A DNA stretch of 64,000 nt, taken from positions 25,116-89,115 of the forward strand of contig CACZLZ010000016.1 in assembly GCA_902782145.1 (NCBI GenBank), written 5' to 3'. Below the pieces are notes generated by a model. The model did no database searches. It had not been told where the DNA came from and saw only the letters and a program-made list of their open reading frames with translations. Source of the stretch: an uncultured Aeromonadales bacterium (GTDB taxonomy: Bacteria > Pseudomonadota > Gammaproteobacteria > Enterobacterales > Succinivibrionaceae). Shown here in pieces: positions 8,236 through 20,771 of this stretch. The position numbers and the translations under genes are program-made. Every line of letters starts with the position of its first letter. Within the stretch, counting starts at the first letter, position 1.

Positions 8236-9174
8236 TCATAGCATGGAGAGATAATGCTCCGCATCCAGGGCAGCCATGCAGCCGCTGCCGGCGGCCACCA
8301 CCGCCTGCTGATAGCGGGCGTTGGCCACGTCCCCTGCGGCGAAGAGCCCCGGCACCGCCGTGGCGGTGGCATGCTCCGGATCCCCGGCCAGGGGGATGTA
8401 CCCCCGATCCAGCTCCAGCAGTCCCTCAAGATAGCCGGTGTTGGGCACATGGCCCACGGCCTCAAACACGCCGTCCGTCGCCAGCACCGACTCCTCACCG
8501 GTCACCGTGTCCCGGATCCGGACGCCCTCCAGGCTCTCACCCCCGACAAACTCCAGGGGCACCTTGGAAAGGTGCAGGCTGATCCTGCCCTCACCGGCGG
8601 CGGACATCAGCTTGTCAGTAAGGATCTTCTCGCAGCGGAACTCATTGCGCCGGTGCACCAGGCTGGTCTTTGCCCCCAGGCCGGCAAGGTAAAGGGCATC
8701 GGTGACGGCGGTGTTGCCCCCGCCGATGACCACCACCCGCTTCTTCCGGAAGAAGAAGCCGTCACAGGTGGCGCAGGCGGAGATCCCGGATCCCCGGAAC
8801 CGATCCTCACCGGGGATCCCCAGATATCTGGCGGAGGATCCCGTGGCGGCAATGACGCTGCGGGCTGTGAGCACCTCACCGCCTGCCATATGGAGACTGA
8901 ACACCCCGTCCTCCCGGGTCAGGGTGCTGACGCTGTCCTGGAGGATCTCCACGTCAAACTTCCGCACATGCTCCAGCAGGGACTCCATGAGCTCAAAGCC
9001 CGAAGGGAAATGATGGGCCCCGGGCCAGTTCTCCACCCCGGAGCTCTGGGTCAGCTGCCCGCCCTGGAGCAGTCCGGCCACCAGCAGGGGCTCAAGCCCT
9101 GCCCTGGCGGCGTAAATGGCGGCAGTGCACCCCGCCGGGCCCGAGCCGATAACAATGACATTCCTCAAAGCCAT
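8236..9174 (-). CDS. trxB: thioredoxin reductase
   Basis: 312 residues, the usual length. FAD-dependent enzyme that reduces thioredoxin with NADPH in the cytoplasm. The FAD-binding GxGxxG is IVIGSGPAGCTAA (about 7-19), the redox-active disulfide is CATC (134-137), and the NADPH-binding motif is VVVIGGGNTAVTDAL (about 147-161). The C-terminal FAD-binding stretch is LFAAGDVANARYQQAVVAA. AGGAG lies six bases before the ATG. It sits between clpA and aat on the same strand, as in related gammaproteobacteria; 156 bases separate it from clpA, so it may have its own promoter. Confidence 0.97.
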   Translation of the reverse strand: MALRNVIVIGSGPAGCTAAIYAARAGLEPLLVAGLLQGGQLTQSSGVENWPGAHHFPSGFELMESLLEHVRKFDVEILQDSVSTLTREDGVFSLHMAGGEVLTARSVIAATGSSARYLGIPGEDRFRGSGISACATCDGFFFRKKRVVVIGGGNTAVTDALYLAGLGAKTSLVHRRNEFRCEKILTDKLMSAAGEGRISLHLSKVPLEFVGGESLEGVRIRDTVTGEESVLATDGVFEAVGHVPNTGYLEGLLELDRGYIPLAGDPEHATATAVPGLFAAGDVANARYQQAVVAAGSGCMAALDAEHYLSML

Positions 9175-9330
9175 GAACTTCTCCTTGATGACATGACAGG
9201 ACGGTGCCGGGATCCGGGAAGATCCGCCGGCGGGAAAGGATCAAGCCCCAGGACGGCGCCCAGGGCACGGGATGTTAGTGGGATCCCCCGGCTCTCCGGG
9301 GGATGGGTTGCAGTGACAGGTGCCGCCGGT

Positions 9331-11739
<2,409 letters not shown>

Positions 11740-11742
11740 GTC

Positions 11743-12051
11743 CTACTCCTCCACGGTGCACACCAGCGGATAGCCCTGGGCTCTGGCCTGCTCGGTGACC
11801 TCCGCCACCTTGGTCTCGGCCACCTCCTTGCTGTACTGGCCCACCACGGCACTGCCCTGGCTGTGCACAGCATAGGCCAGGGTCTGGGCTGTGGCCTGAT
11901 CCTTGTCAAAAATGTCCATCAGGGCCTGGATGACAAAGTCAAAGGTGGTCACATCGTCGTTGTACATGATCACATTGAATCTGGGCACCTTGGGACTTTT
12001 GATCTTGGTTGCCACGGCAACATCCGTCTGCCGTTCCTTTTCCATAGCCAT
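11743..12051 (-). CDS. clpS: ClpS adaptor protein
   Basis: 102 residues, typical length. It recognises N-degrons (Leu, Phe, Tyr, Trp) and delivers them to ClpA. Family features are FNVIMYNDDVTTFDFVI, an AVHSQGSAVVGQYSKEVAETK block and the C-terminal ARAQGYPLVCTVEE. A flexible N-terminal arm of about 25 residues precedes the core. GGAGG is five bases before the ATG. It is the first gene of the clpS-clpA pair and is divergent from cspD, as in E. coli. Confidence 0.96.
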   Translation of the reverse strand: MAMEKERQTDVAVATKIKSPKVPRFNVIMYNDDVTTFDFVIQALMDIFDKDQATAQTLAYAVHSQGSAVVGQYSKEVAETKVAEVTEQARAQGYPLVCTVEE

Positions 12052-12535
12052 AACTGCCTCCGCCGTCTGTGCTCCCCCTGATCTCAGCGGGAAACAATTG
12101 CAATCCTGTCTTCATTATAACCCGAAAGGGCACCAATTGCGCCCGGAGACGGCATGCCAGTCCCCCGCCATCTCCGGCGGATGGGAGGCGTTCCCATGAG
12201 GTGTCTCCACAGGGCGGCACTTACCGGATTGGAAAATTCTTCATATACGTCAGAATCAGCCGATATTGTCCCGGTGCCGCCGGTGCTTTTCTGAATTTCT
12301 GTCGATAAGATGTACATTTTTAGACATAGCACATAATTTTCTGCACATTCACCGGATTTATCAGGGAAGGCGCCAGATTTTCTGACAGATTTGCACCATT
12401 CTGCGGAAAACGCCGAAATTTTGCGGTAAAATCAGCATGCTTCCCCGCCGGAATCCAGGATCGGACAGACCAGGAAGGCGGGAAAGCCGGGACGGAAGGG
12501 AATCCGTCCGGGAACAGATTCAAGGAAGGATTGTT
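12052..12535. promoter_or_regulatory. divergent clpS / cspD control region
   Basis: About 480 bases, AT-richer from 12290 to 12430. It should hold the clpS promoter (leftward) and the cspD promoter (rightward). A possible cspD -10 TAAAAT lies at 12427-12432, but I could not pair it with a good -35. The cspD transcript would then have a leader of roughly 100 bases. No gene seen. Confidence 0.4.
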
Positions 12536-12859
12536 ATGGCAACCGGAAAAACCAAATGGTTCAACAATGTCAAGGGGTTCGGGTTCATCACCCCGGATGA
12601 CGGCTCCGAGGAGGTCTTTGTCCATTACTCGGCCATCAGAGCGGAAGGCTTCAGGACATTGAAGCCCCGGGATGCGGTGGAATACCAGGTGGTGCGCACC
12701 GAAAGGGGGCTCCATGCGGTGGATCTGATCCCTCTGGGAAAGAGCGGATCCGCTCACGGCAGTGCCGGCGGTGACAGCAGGGAAGATCGGCAGGAAGATC
12801 AGGAAAGGCAGCGGGAAGAACAGTTGGCAGCAGTGACGCTGGAAGAACAGCAGAGCTGA
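12536..12859 (+). CDS. cspD: cold-shock domain protein, CspD-like, with charged tail
   Basis: 107 residues from the ATG at 12536, with AAGGAAGGA five bases upstream. Residues 1-68 form one cold-shock domain with RNP1 KGFGFITP and RNP2-like VFVHYSAI, binding single-stranded nucleic acid. E. coli CspD, an inhibitor of replication elongation, is about 74 residues; here a 35-residue Ser/Gly then Glu/Gln/Arg-rich tail is added ([15 protein letters not shown]). It is divergent from clpS, the conserved position of cspD, which supports the symbol. The role of the tail is unknown. Confidence 0.88.
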   Translation: MATGKTKWFNNVKGFGFITPDDGSEEVFVHYSAIRAEGFRTLKPRDAVEYQVVRTERGLHAVDLIPLGKSGSAHGSAGGDSREDRQEDQERQREEQLAAVTLEEQQS

Positions 12860-12970
12860 CTCTGGCAGGACGGCAGATCAGCCCCGGGACGGAATACCCT
12901 GAACCAGATCTGAACCAGATCAGCAGGCAAGTTCAGGATCACAAGCAGGATCCGGATGCCGGATCATTAC

Positions 12971-13083
12971 CCGGGAACCAGAACTCTGCCATCGTCTCCC
13001 TGCCAGGGAACCAAGGCTCAGCGGACGTCTCCCTGCCCGTAAACCCCTGCCCGGAAACTGGACTCAGCGGCTGTCTACCTGCC
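12971..13083. repeat. three degenerate 34-bp repeats in intergenic DNA
   Basis: Units at 12971-13004, 13005-13038 and 13050-13083 share a pattern like GGGAACCA-GCTC-GCGG-GTCTCCCTGCC. They lie between cspD and the convergent AAA-ATPase gene. They resemble coding-free interspersed repeats; no function assigned. Confidence 0.5.
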
Positions 13084-13095
13084 CGGATCCGGGGC

Positions 13096-15150
13096 TCAGC
13101 CTCCGGCTCCGGAGACAGTCCGGGATCCCGGGACACTCTCACCCGGAGATCTTGCTCCGCCCTCCTTCCCGGCGATCCGGCCGCCGGCGGCGGAAAAGCT
13201 TCCCATCAGACAGCGGCACACCTGCTCCCCCAGGTCACAGCGGCAGGCCAAAAGGTTCATCCTCTGCCGGCCCTGCCAGCGTTCCTGGCTCAGGATCCCG
13301 CCCCCCGGGGCTCTGAGTTTCGCATCCATACCCGCAAGCACCTCCGCCTCCGGGATGTCCCGGGAGAACTCCCCCAGGATCACCGGACGGTCCCCGCCCA
13401 CCTCCAGGGGCACCAGGGCCACCACACAGCTTTCCGGGGAGAACTCCACCTCCGGCTGGTACACCCCGCCCATGCGCCATTTCAGCCGGGACAGCATCAG
13501 GGAGACAAACAGCTCCAGGATGTTGGGAACCAGGGGCATGGACTCCATCACCGACCGGAGAATGTCTGTCAGCATCACCGAGGCCACCGTGAGCCGCCCC
13601 TCCTCCAGGCTCTCCAGGAGGGATCCCGAGTCCAGCAGCTGGGGCATGGATCGGGCCCATTCCTGCTCCCGGATCAGGAAGTACATGGAATAGGACATGA
13701 CAAAGTTGGGCACTGCGGCCACGGTCTCGCCGTCGGCCGCTGTGATGGATCCCAGGAACCCCCGGCACAGTAGCACGCACCAGATGTTCTCCGGGGCCCC
13801 CACCTCCTGGATATCACCCCGGAAAAACTCCCGGGTGAACCGCACCGATCTCCCCTCCAGCACCTGGATCAGTTCCTGCTGGTAGTTCCAGTCCATGCCG
13901 GAGACCAGGCGTAAGAACTCCCGATCATCCCCGCTGCCCGTCTGCAGGGGGAACACCGGGGATCCGGTGATCAGGGAGCTCATCACATGCCGGGGGTTCA
14001 TCATGCCCAGCCCCCCGTTCTGGTAGCCCTCATACCAGCTGCACAGCAGATCACCGGTCACCGGGGATCCGATCCTGGAGGCCAGCTCCTCCGTCTCCTG
14101 CCGGGTGAAGCCGAAAAACTCCCCCAGAAGCTCCGGATCCAGCATGGTGCTTTCCCGGAAGGAGGGCAGCATGGAGATCCCGTCAGAGTTCCGGGGCACC
14201 GGGGATCGGCCCGTGAGCAGCACCAGGGAGAAGAACCGCCGTCCCCGGGGCGTCTCCAGCAGATCCGTCAGGAAGCGCCGCCAGCGCTCACGGCTCCCGG
14301 GCGTCCCCTGGAACAGGAGCAGATCCCAGTCATCCACCACCAGCACATACCGCCTGCCGGGCTCAGCCATCCCCACTTTCTCCAGGGCCGGGATCATGGG
14401 ATCCCCCGGAGTCACCTCCCAGTCCCGGAGGATCCCGGGATACAGCTCTGCCAGCTCCCGCACCACCAGATACTGGACAAACCAGCAGGGATCCCCCAGC
14501 ATCACATTCTCCTGGCGCACAAACTCCTGGCAGATCCCGTCAATCCAGCGCATATCCAGAAATATCACGTCATGGCGGTTCATGTGCCGGGTGTGATCCT
14601 CCGGGATCACCCGCCGGGTCCGGGGGCCAGATCTGCGGATCACCGGCTCGAGGGTGAAGGCGCCCACCGGGGCGGGACGGGTGGAACGGCCCGGATCCCA
14701 GGCGGGGATCTCCCCTGCCCCGTTCCCGGTCACTGTCCCTGCCCCGGCTCCGATCCCTGTCCCTGTCCCTGATCCTGCCCCGTCTGCCGGAACGCCGGAG
14801 GCTGGGTAGAAGGCGGAAGAAGAAGAGGATATGCCGGGACTGGCGCCGCTCGCACTGGCAGGGGCGGCGCCACCACCATCCGGAGCTCCCCCGGGAATCC
14901 GGGCCACCGCCATACCGGAGAAGAAATCCGATCCGTCGGTGCCCCGGGAAAAGAAGTCCGTAACCATGGCGCAGATCCGGCTCTTGCCCCAGCCGGAAGG
15001 CCGGGACACGGCCAGAAAGCCCTCCGGGGTGTCCAGACGGCTGATGAGCTCCCTGAGCAGGAGGCTCTTGTCCACCAGGAAGCGCCGGATCTCAGGGGCG
15101 CCCATGGGGCGGATGAAATACTGTATTTCCGGATTTACAATGCCGCGCAA
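13096..15150 (-). CDS. AAA-ATPase-like / PD-(D/E)XK-type protein, GC-rich resident copy
   Basis: 684 residues from a TTG at 15150, chosen because GGAGG lies six bases upstream; longer in-frame ATG starts at 15267 and 15180 lack this. The N-terminus has the family signature: RRFLVDKSLLLRELI then a P-loop RPSGWGKSR. The C-terminal half carries the usual helical region and a degenerate nuclease-like end (VVALVPLEVGGDRPVILGEF) in which the D/ExK residues are not obvious. An insert of roughly 75 residues rich in G, S, A and T (GTGTGIGAGAGTVTG) interrupts the ATPase domain. Base composition equals the backbone, unlike the AT-rich relatives at 20772 and 63761. Family role is not established. Confidence 0.75.
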   Translation of the reverse strand: MRGIVNPEIQYFIRPMGAPEIRRFLVDKSLLLRELISRLDTPEGFLAVSRPSGWGKSRICAMVTDFFSRGTDGSDFFSGMAVARIPGGAPDGGGAAPASASGASPGISSSSSAFYPASGVPADGAGSGTGTGIGAGAGTVTGNGAGEIPAWDPGRSTRPAPVGAFTLEPVIRRSGPRTRRVIPEDHTRHMNRHDVIFLDMRWIDGICQEFVRQENVMLGDPCWFVQYLVVRELAELYPGILRDWEVTPGDPMIPALEKVGMAEPGRRYVLVVDDWDLLLFQGTPGSRERWRRFLTDLLETPRGRRFFSLVLLTGRSPVPRNSDGISMLPSFRESTMLDPELLGEFFGFTRQETEELASRIGSPVTGDLLCSWYEGYQNGGLGMMNPRHVMSSLITGSPVFPLQTGSGDDREFLRLVSGMDWNYQQELIQVLEGRSVRFTREFFRGDIQEVGAPENIWCVLLCRGFLGSITAADGETVAAVPNFVMSYSMYFLIREQEWARSMPQLLDSGSLLESLEEGRLTVASVMLTDILRSVMESMPLVPNILELFVSLMLSRLKWRMGGVYQPEVEFSPESCVVALVPLEVGGDRPVILGEFSRDIPEAEVLAGMDAKLRAPGGGILSQERWQGRQRMNLLACRCDLGEQVCRCLMGSFSAAGGRIAGKEGGARSPGESVPGSRTVSGAGG

Positions 15151-15275
15151 TTGCAGCCTCCATGGCAACTGCGGCCCCATGCCGCAGGCTCCGGGACATC
15201 CGGAGCATTCTGTCAAGTTTAACCCCAAATCCCCCTGTGGCAAGGATCCGGAATGTGGCGGGATCAAATTCCGGG

Positions 15276-15330
15276 AAAAAAAGACGCGGGATCCCGGAAG
15301 GCCACAAGGCCCTGCCTGGGATCCCGCGTC
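15276..15330 (-). terminator. intrinsic terminator of icd
   Basis: On the minus strand a perfect 13-bp stem (GACGCGGGATCCC with its complement, arms at 15318-15330 and 15283-15295) is followed by seven T (15276-15282). It lies 30 bases after the icd stop. Confidence 0.9.
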
Positions 15331-15360
15331 CGGGGATCAGCCCCGCAGAGGGGGATCAGA

Positions 15361-16614
15361 TCACATCCTGGCGATGATCTCTGAAGCGAACTCGGAGCAG
15401 CGGATCTCCGTGGCGTTCTCCATCAGCCGGGCAAAGTCATAGGTGACCCGCTTGGCGGCAATGGCCTGCTCCATGCCCCTGATGATGAGATCAGCAGCCT
15501 CGGTCCAGCCCATGTGGCGGAGCATCATCTCAGCGGAGAGGATGATGGAGCCGGGGTTGACCTTGTCCATGCCGGTGTATTTGGGAGCGGTGCCATGGGT
15601 GGCCTCGAACATGGCGCAGGTGCTGCCGATGTTGGCCCCCGGGGCGATGCCGATGCCGCCCACCTGGGCTGCCAGGGCGTCGGACATGTAGTCGCCGTTG
15701 AGGTTCAGGGTGGCGATGACGTCATACTCCGCCGGACGCAGCAGGATCTGCTGCAGGAAGGCGTCGGCAATGCAGTCCTTGATCACGATGCTGTCGCCGG
15801 TCTCCGGATTCTTCACCGTCATCCAGGGGCCGCCGTCCAGGGGAGTGCCGCCAAACTGCTCCCGGGCAACCTCATAGCCCCACTCCTTGAAGGCGCCTTC
15901 GGTGAACTTCATGATGTTCCCCTTGTGCACCAGGGTCACGGACTTCCGGCGGTTGGCAATGGCATACTCAATGGCAGCCTTCACCAGCCTCTGGGTGCCC
16001 TCCTTGGACACAGGCTTGACGCCCACGCCGCAGTCCTGCTCAAAACGGATCTTGGTGACGCCCATCTGCTCCTTCAGGAAAGAGATCAGCTTCCCGGCCT
16101 CGGGGGTTCCGGCCTTCCACTCAATGCCCGCGTAGATATCCTCGCTGTTCTCCCGGAAGATCACCATGTCCACCAGCTCAGGATGCTTCACCGGGCTGGG
16201 CACACCCTGGAAATAGCGCACCGGGCGCAGGCAGATGTACAGATCCAGGTTCTGCCGCAGAGCCACGTTCAGGGAGCGGATCCCGCCGCCGATGGGGGTG
16301 GTCAGGGGTCCTTTGATGGAGACCACATACTCCTGGAGCAGATCCAGGGTCTCCTGGGGGAGCCAGACGTCGCTGCCGTAGACCCGGGTGGCCTTCTCAC
16401 CGGCGTAGATCTCCATCCAGCTGATCTTCCGGTCGCCGCCGTAGGCCTTGGCCACCGCCGCGTCCACCACCCGGATCATGGCCGGGGTGATGTCGCTGCC
16501 GATGCCGTCACCCTCAATGAAGGGGATGATGGGGTTGCCGGGAACATTCAGGGTCCCGCCGGCGCCCAGGGTGATCTTCTCTCCCTGTGCGGGAACCGTA
16601 ACCTTGCTGCTCAT
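15361..16614 (-). CDS. icd: NADP-type isocitrate dehydrogenase
   Basis: 417 residues, same length class as E. coli Icd. It converts isocitrate to 2-oxoglutarate in the TCA cycle. The start at 16614 ([13 protein letters not shown]) matches the E. coli N-terminus and has GGAG seven bases upstream; an ATG 11 codons earlier is less likely. Visible blocks: [15 protein letters not shown], the substrate loop [13 protein letters not shown] with the serine phosphorylated by AceK in enterics, [33 protein letters not shown] and the metal-binding [13 protein letters not shown]. It is divergent from mnmA, as in E. coli and relatives. Confidence 0.97.
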   Translation of the reverse strand: MSSKVTVPAQGEKITLGAGGTLNVPGNPIIPFIEGDGIGSDITPAMIRVVDAAVAKAYGGDRKISWMEIYAGEKATRVYGSDVWLPQETLDLLQEYVVSIKGPLTTPIGGGIRSLNVALRQNLDLYICLRPVRYFQGVPSPVKHPELVDMVIFRENSEDIYAGIEWKAGTPEAGKLISFLKEQMGVTKIRFEQDCGVGVKPVSKEGTQRLVKAAIEYAIANRRKSVTLVHKGNIMKFTEGAFKEWGYEVAREQFGGTPLDGGPWMTVKNPETGDSIVIKDCIADAFLQQILLRPAEYDVIATLNLNGDYMSDALAAQVGGIGIAPGANIGSTCAMFEATHGTAPKYTGMDKVNPGSIILSAEMMLRHMGWTEAADLIIRGMEQAIAAKRVTYDFARLMENATEIRCSEFASEIIARM

Positions 16615-16863
16615 ATGAAAACTCCATGCAAACTCGCTGAAAAACACCGGGCATTATATCATCATGCGGGATCATTCGGCAGGGATCCGCCGCCCCCCGG
16701 CCCCTGATGCGAAACAGTGCGCAATCTGCTAAAATCAGTGCCCGTAGCGTTCCCGGATCCGGGCGGGCGGCAGTGCTCATCCCCGTCCCCAGCATCAGGG
16801 AAGGCAGCAGGACCGGGACGGCAGGGCCGGCCCGGGGGGATCCGCCCCGGCAGGTGCAGAGCA

Positions 16864-17967
16864 ATGAAGGGAAAAGTGGTGGTAGGCATGTCCGGAGGGG
16901 TGGACTCCTCAGTGGCGGCTTACCTGCTGAAGGAGCAGGGATGGGATGTCACCGGCCTCTTCATGAAGAACTGGGAGGAGGACGACACCAGCGGCCTGTG
17001 CACCGCCGCTGCGGATCTGGCCGACGCCCAGGCGGTGTGCGACCGCCTGGGGATTGAGCTGAAGACCGTGAACTTCGCCACGGAATACTGGGACAGCGTG
17101 TTCGAGTTCTTCCTGGAGGAGTACCGCTCAGGCCGGACCCCCAACCCCGACGTGCTGTGCAACAGCCAGATCAAGTTCAAACACTTCATGGACTACGCCC
17201 TGGACGTGCTGGGGGCCGACTGCATCGCCACCGGGCATTTTGCCTCCCGGGATCAGGATCCCGCCACCGGCAGGTACCGTCTGCTCCGGGGCCTGGACGT
17301 AGCCAAAGATCAGAGTTATTTCCTCCACGCCGTCAGCCATGAGCGCATCGCCCGGACACTGTTTCCCGTGGGGGACATGATCAAGAAGACGGAAGTAAGG
17401 CCCCTGGCCGCCCGGCTGGGCCTGGCCACCGCCGCCAAAAAGGACAGCACCGGGATCTGCTTCATCGGGGAGCGCCGCTTCCGGGAGTTCCTCAGCCGTT
17501 TCCTCCCTGCCACCCCGGGGAACATCGAAACCCCCGAGGGCCGGATCATCGGCCGCCACGACGGCCTCATGTTCCACACTCTGGGACAGCGGAAGGGACT
17601 GGGGATCGGCGGCACCCGGGACGGCAGCGGGGAGCCCTGGTTTGCCGCGGAGAAGGATCTGGAGCGGAATGTGCTCATTGCCGTCCAGGGAAAGGATCAC
17701 CCCCTGCTCATGTCCACCGGCCTCACTGCCGGGAAGATGGCCTGGGTGAGCCGGCAGCCTCCGGAGGAGGAGTTCGCATGCACCGTGAAGATCCGGTACC
17801 GCCAGCAGGATATCCCCTGCACCGTCACCCCCCTGGATCCGGAAACCGTCAGCATCGTATTCTCCCGCCCCGTGTCCGCCGTGACCCCGGGGCAGTACGC
17901 CGTCCTCTACAGCGGCCGGGTGTGCCTGGGAGGCGGGATCATCACTGCAAGGACAAGGCTTGTTTGA
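16864..17967 (+). CDS. mnmA: tRNA-specific 2-thiouridylase MnmA
   Basis: 367 residues, essentially the E. coli length. It 2-thiolates U34 of tRNA-Lys, -Glu and -Gln using sulfur relayed from IscS/Tus proteins. The ATP-pyrophosphatase P-loop is [15 protein letters not shown] near the N-terminus; catalytic cysteines are in [12 protein letters not shown] and [12 protein letters not shown]; a C-terminal beta-barrel follows. The start at 16864 was chosen by homology ([16 protein letters not shown]); its ribosome site is weak. First gene of mnmA-hflD-purB, a conserved gammaproteobacterial order. Confidence 0.96.
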   Translation: MKGKVVVGMSGGVDSSVAAYLLKEQGWDVTGLFMKNWEEDDTSGLCTAAADLADAQAVCDRLGIELKTVNFATEYWDSVFEFFLEEYRSGRTPNPDVLCNSQIKFKHFMDYALDVLGADCIATGHFASRDQDPATGRYRLLRGLDVAKDQSYFLHAVSHERIARTLFPVGDMIKKTEVRPLAARLGLATAAKKDSTGICFIGERRFREFLSRFLPATPGNIETPEGRIIGRHDGLMFHTLGQRKGLGIGGTRDGSGEPWFAAEKDLERNVLIAVQGKDHPLLMSTGLTAGKMAWVSRQPPEEEFACTVKIRYRQQDIPCTVTPLDPETVSIVFSRPVSAVTPGQYAVLYSGRVCLGGGIITARTRLV

Positions 17968-17968
17968 C

Positions 17969-18583
17969 ATGGACATTAGCAAACTGACATATGCGCTGGC
18001 CGCGGCCGCCGAGGCCCTCTACCAGATCACCCTCATCAGCCACGGCCGGGAGGCTGACAGCCATACGGTGGGCGGTCTGCTGAAGGGGGTGCTCCGGACC
18101 GAAAGCGCTCTCTCCACCAGCATTTATCCCATGGAGATCCTGCGCCACGGCCTCCAGTACTTCAGCAATGAGCCCCACCTGGATCCTGCCATCCACCGGG
18201 AGATGAGCTACTACCTGGCCAGCATCCTGAAGCTCACGGGCATGTACCTGGAGGATCAGGCTGCCCGCACCTCCCTGGGAAACGAGATCCAGGGGATCAA
18301 GGAATCCCTGTCCGCCCAGACGGCCAAGACCGCCTATGTCAGCACCCGCCTTGCCGACTGGTATGCCCGGGAGATCTTCACCGGCCGGAACTTCAAGGTC
18401 ATCATCTACGGCGATGAGCAGGTGCTGAAGGCCCCGGAGAACCTGTCCCGGATCCGGGCACTGCTGCTCTCCGCCCTGCGCTCCTGCGTGCTGTGGCGCC
18501 AGATGGGCGGCACCCAGATGAACATGCTCTTCGGCCGATCCAAAATGGCCGTCTGCGCCCGGCGCATGCTGGAGGTGCTCTGA
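17969..18583 (+). CDS. hflD: high frequency lysogenization protein HflD homologue
   Basis: 204 residues from ATG 17969; a TTG at 17960 overlapping mnmA is an alternative. All-helical cytoplasmic protein. The C-terminal block VLWRQMGGTQMNMLFGRSKM matches the E. coli HflD ending, and gene order between mnmA and purB is the classic hflD position. In E. coli HflD counteracts lambda CII; its housekeeping role is unclear. The start lies one base after the mnmA stop, so the two are coupled. Confidence 0.9.
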   Translation: MDISKLTYALAAAAEALYQITLISHGREADSHTVGGLLKGVLRTESALSTSIYPMEILRHGLQYFSNEPHLDPAIHREMSYYLASILKLTGMYLEDQAARTSLGNEIQGIKESLSAQTAKTAYVSTRLADWYAREIFTGRNFKVIIYGDEQVLKAPENLSRIRALLLSALRSCVLWRQMGGTQMNMLFGRSKMAVCARRMLEVL

Positions 18584-18670
18584 TCCCCTCCTAAAGGACC
18601 GCGGACCGCCCGGTGCGGCAGAGCCTGACCGCTCATGGCCGCCGTGAGCCTCCCCTTGCCAGAGCCCTGA

Positions 18671-20167
<1,497 letters not shown>

Positions 20168-20216
20168 TCTGCCATCCGGGGACTGTCCCCGGCACATCAT
20201 CCCTGCCATGACTTCT

Positions 20217-20249
20217 GCGGCGGCTGTACATCAGCCGCCGCTTCCTTTT
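20217..20249 (+). terminator. intrinsic terminator after purB
   Basis: Perfect 10-bp stem GCGGCGGCTG / CAGCCGCCGC with a 5-base loop (TACAT), followed by TTCCTTTT. It closes the mnmA-hflD-purB transcript and marks the edge of the AT-rich patch. Confidence 0.85.
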
Positions 20250-20329
20250 GGAGACGGGGGATCACAGACAGATCTTCTGGCCAGTAAGACGGGGCCGTCG
20301 GATCAAGGGATCAGGACAACCTAAAGCTT

Positions 20330-20760
20330 TCACTCCCGCCCCAGCAGCCAGTCGGGGAGATTGTGGATCCTGATCCCCTCGTAGTCATAGGTTCTGTGCC
20401 TGGTGCATGCCAGGATCATCTTCGGATAGGCATCCCTGATCTTGAGAAAGGGCTCATACTCCCGCTTAAAGGTCTCCGGCCGGGAAATGTCGTCACTCAC
20501 CTGGATGTAGACCTTTTCGTTGCCCCTGAGGGCCACAAAATCCACTTCCTTCTGATACAGTTTGCCACCCAGACTTCATACCCGCGGCGTAGGAGTTCAA
20601 TGCAGACAATGTTCTCATACATCCCGTCGTGATCAAGATTCCGCCTGCCAAGTCTGGCAAACCGGATTCCGTATCGCCAAGATAGTGCTTAACAGAGGTC
20701 TTTAGATATCTCCTACCGCGAATGTAGTATCAGCTTCCTGCTCCTGCATGATTTTATAAA
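20330..20760 (-). pseudogene. C-terminal remnant of a DUF4143-type ATPase
   Basis: The 71-residue open stretch 20330-20545 reads VDFVALRGNEKVYIQVS and ends IRIHNLPDWLLG, the C-terminal pattern of AAA ATPases with DUF4143. Upstream to about 20760 the family continues in other frames: GRRYLKTSVKHYLGDT, then MYENIVCIELLRRGYEVWV, then a one-base shift into KLYQKEVDFVA. At least two frameshifts are needed, so the gene is dead. It may be the tail of the gene whose N-terminus survives at 23165-23314. Confidence 0.7.
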
Positions 20761-20771
20761 GTCTTTATAAT

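Noticed and set aside
12939..13142. Small minus-strand open frame in the cspD-ATPase gap
   Set aside because: It is a translation of the degenerate intergenic repeats, with no ribosome site or family match.
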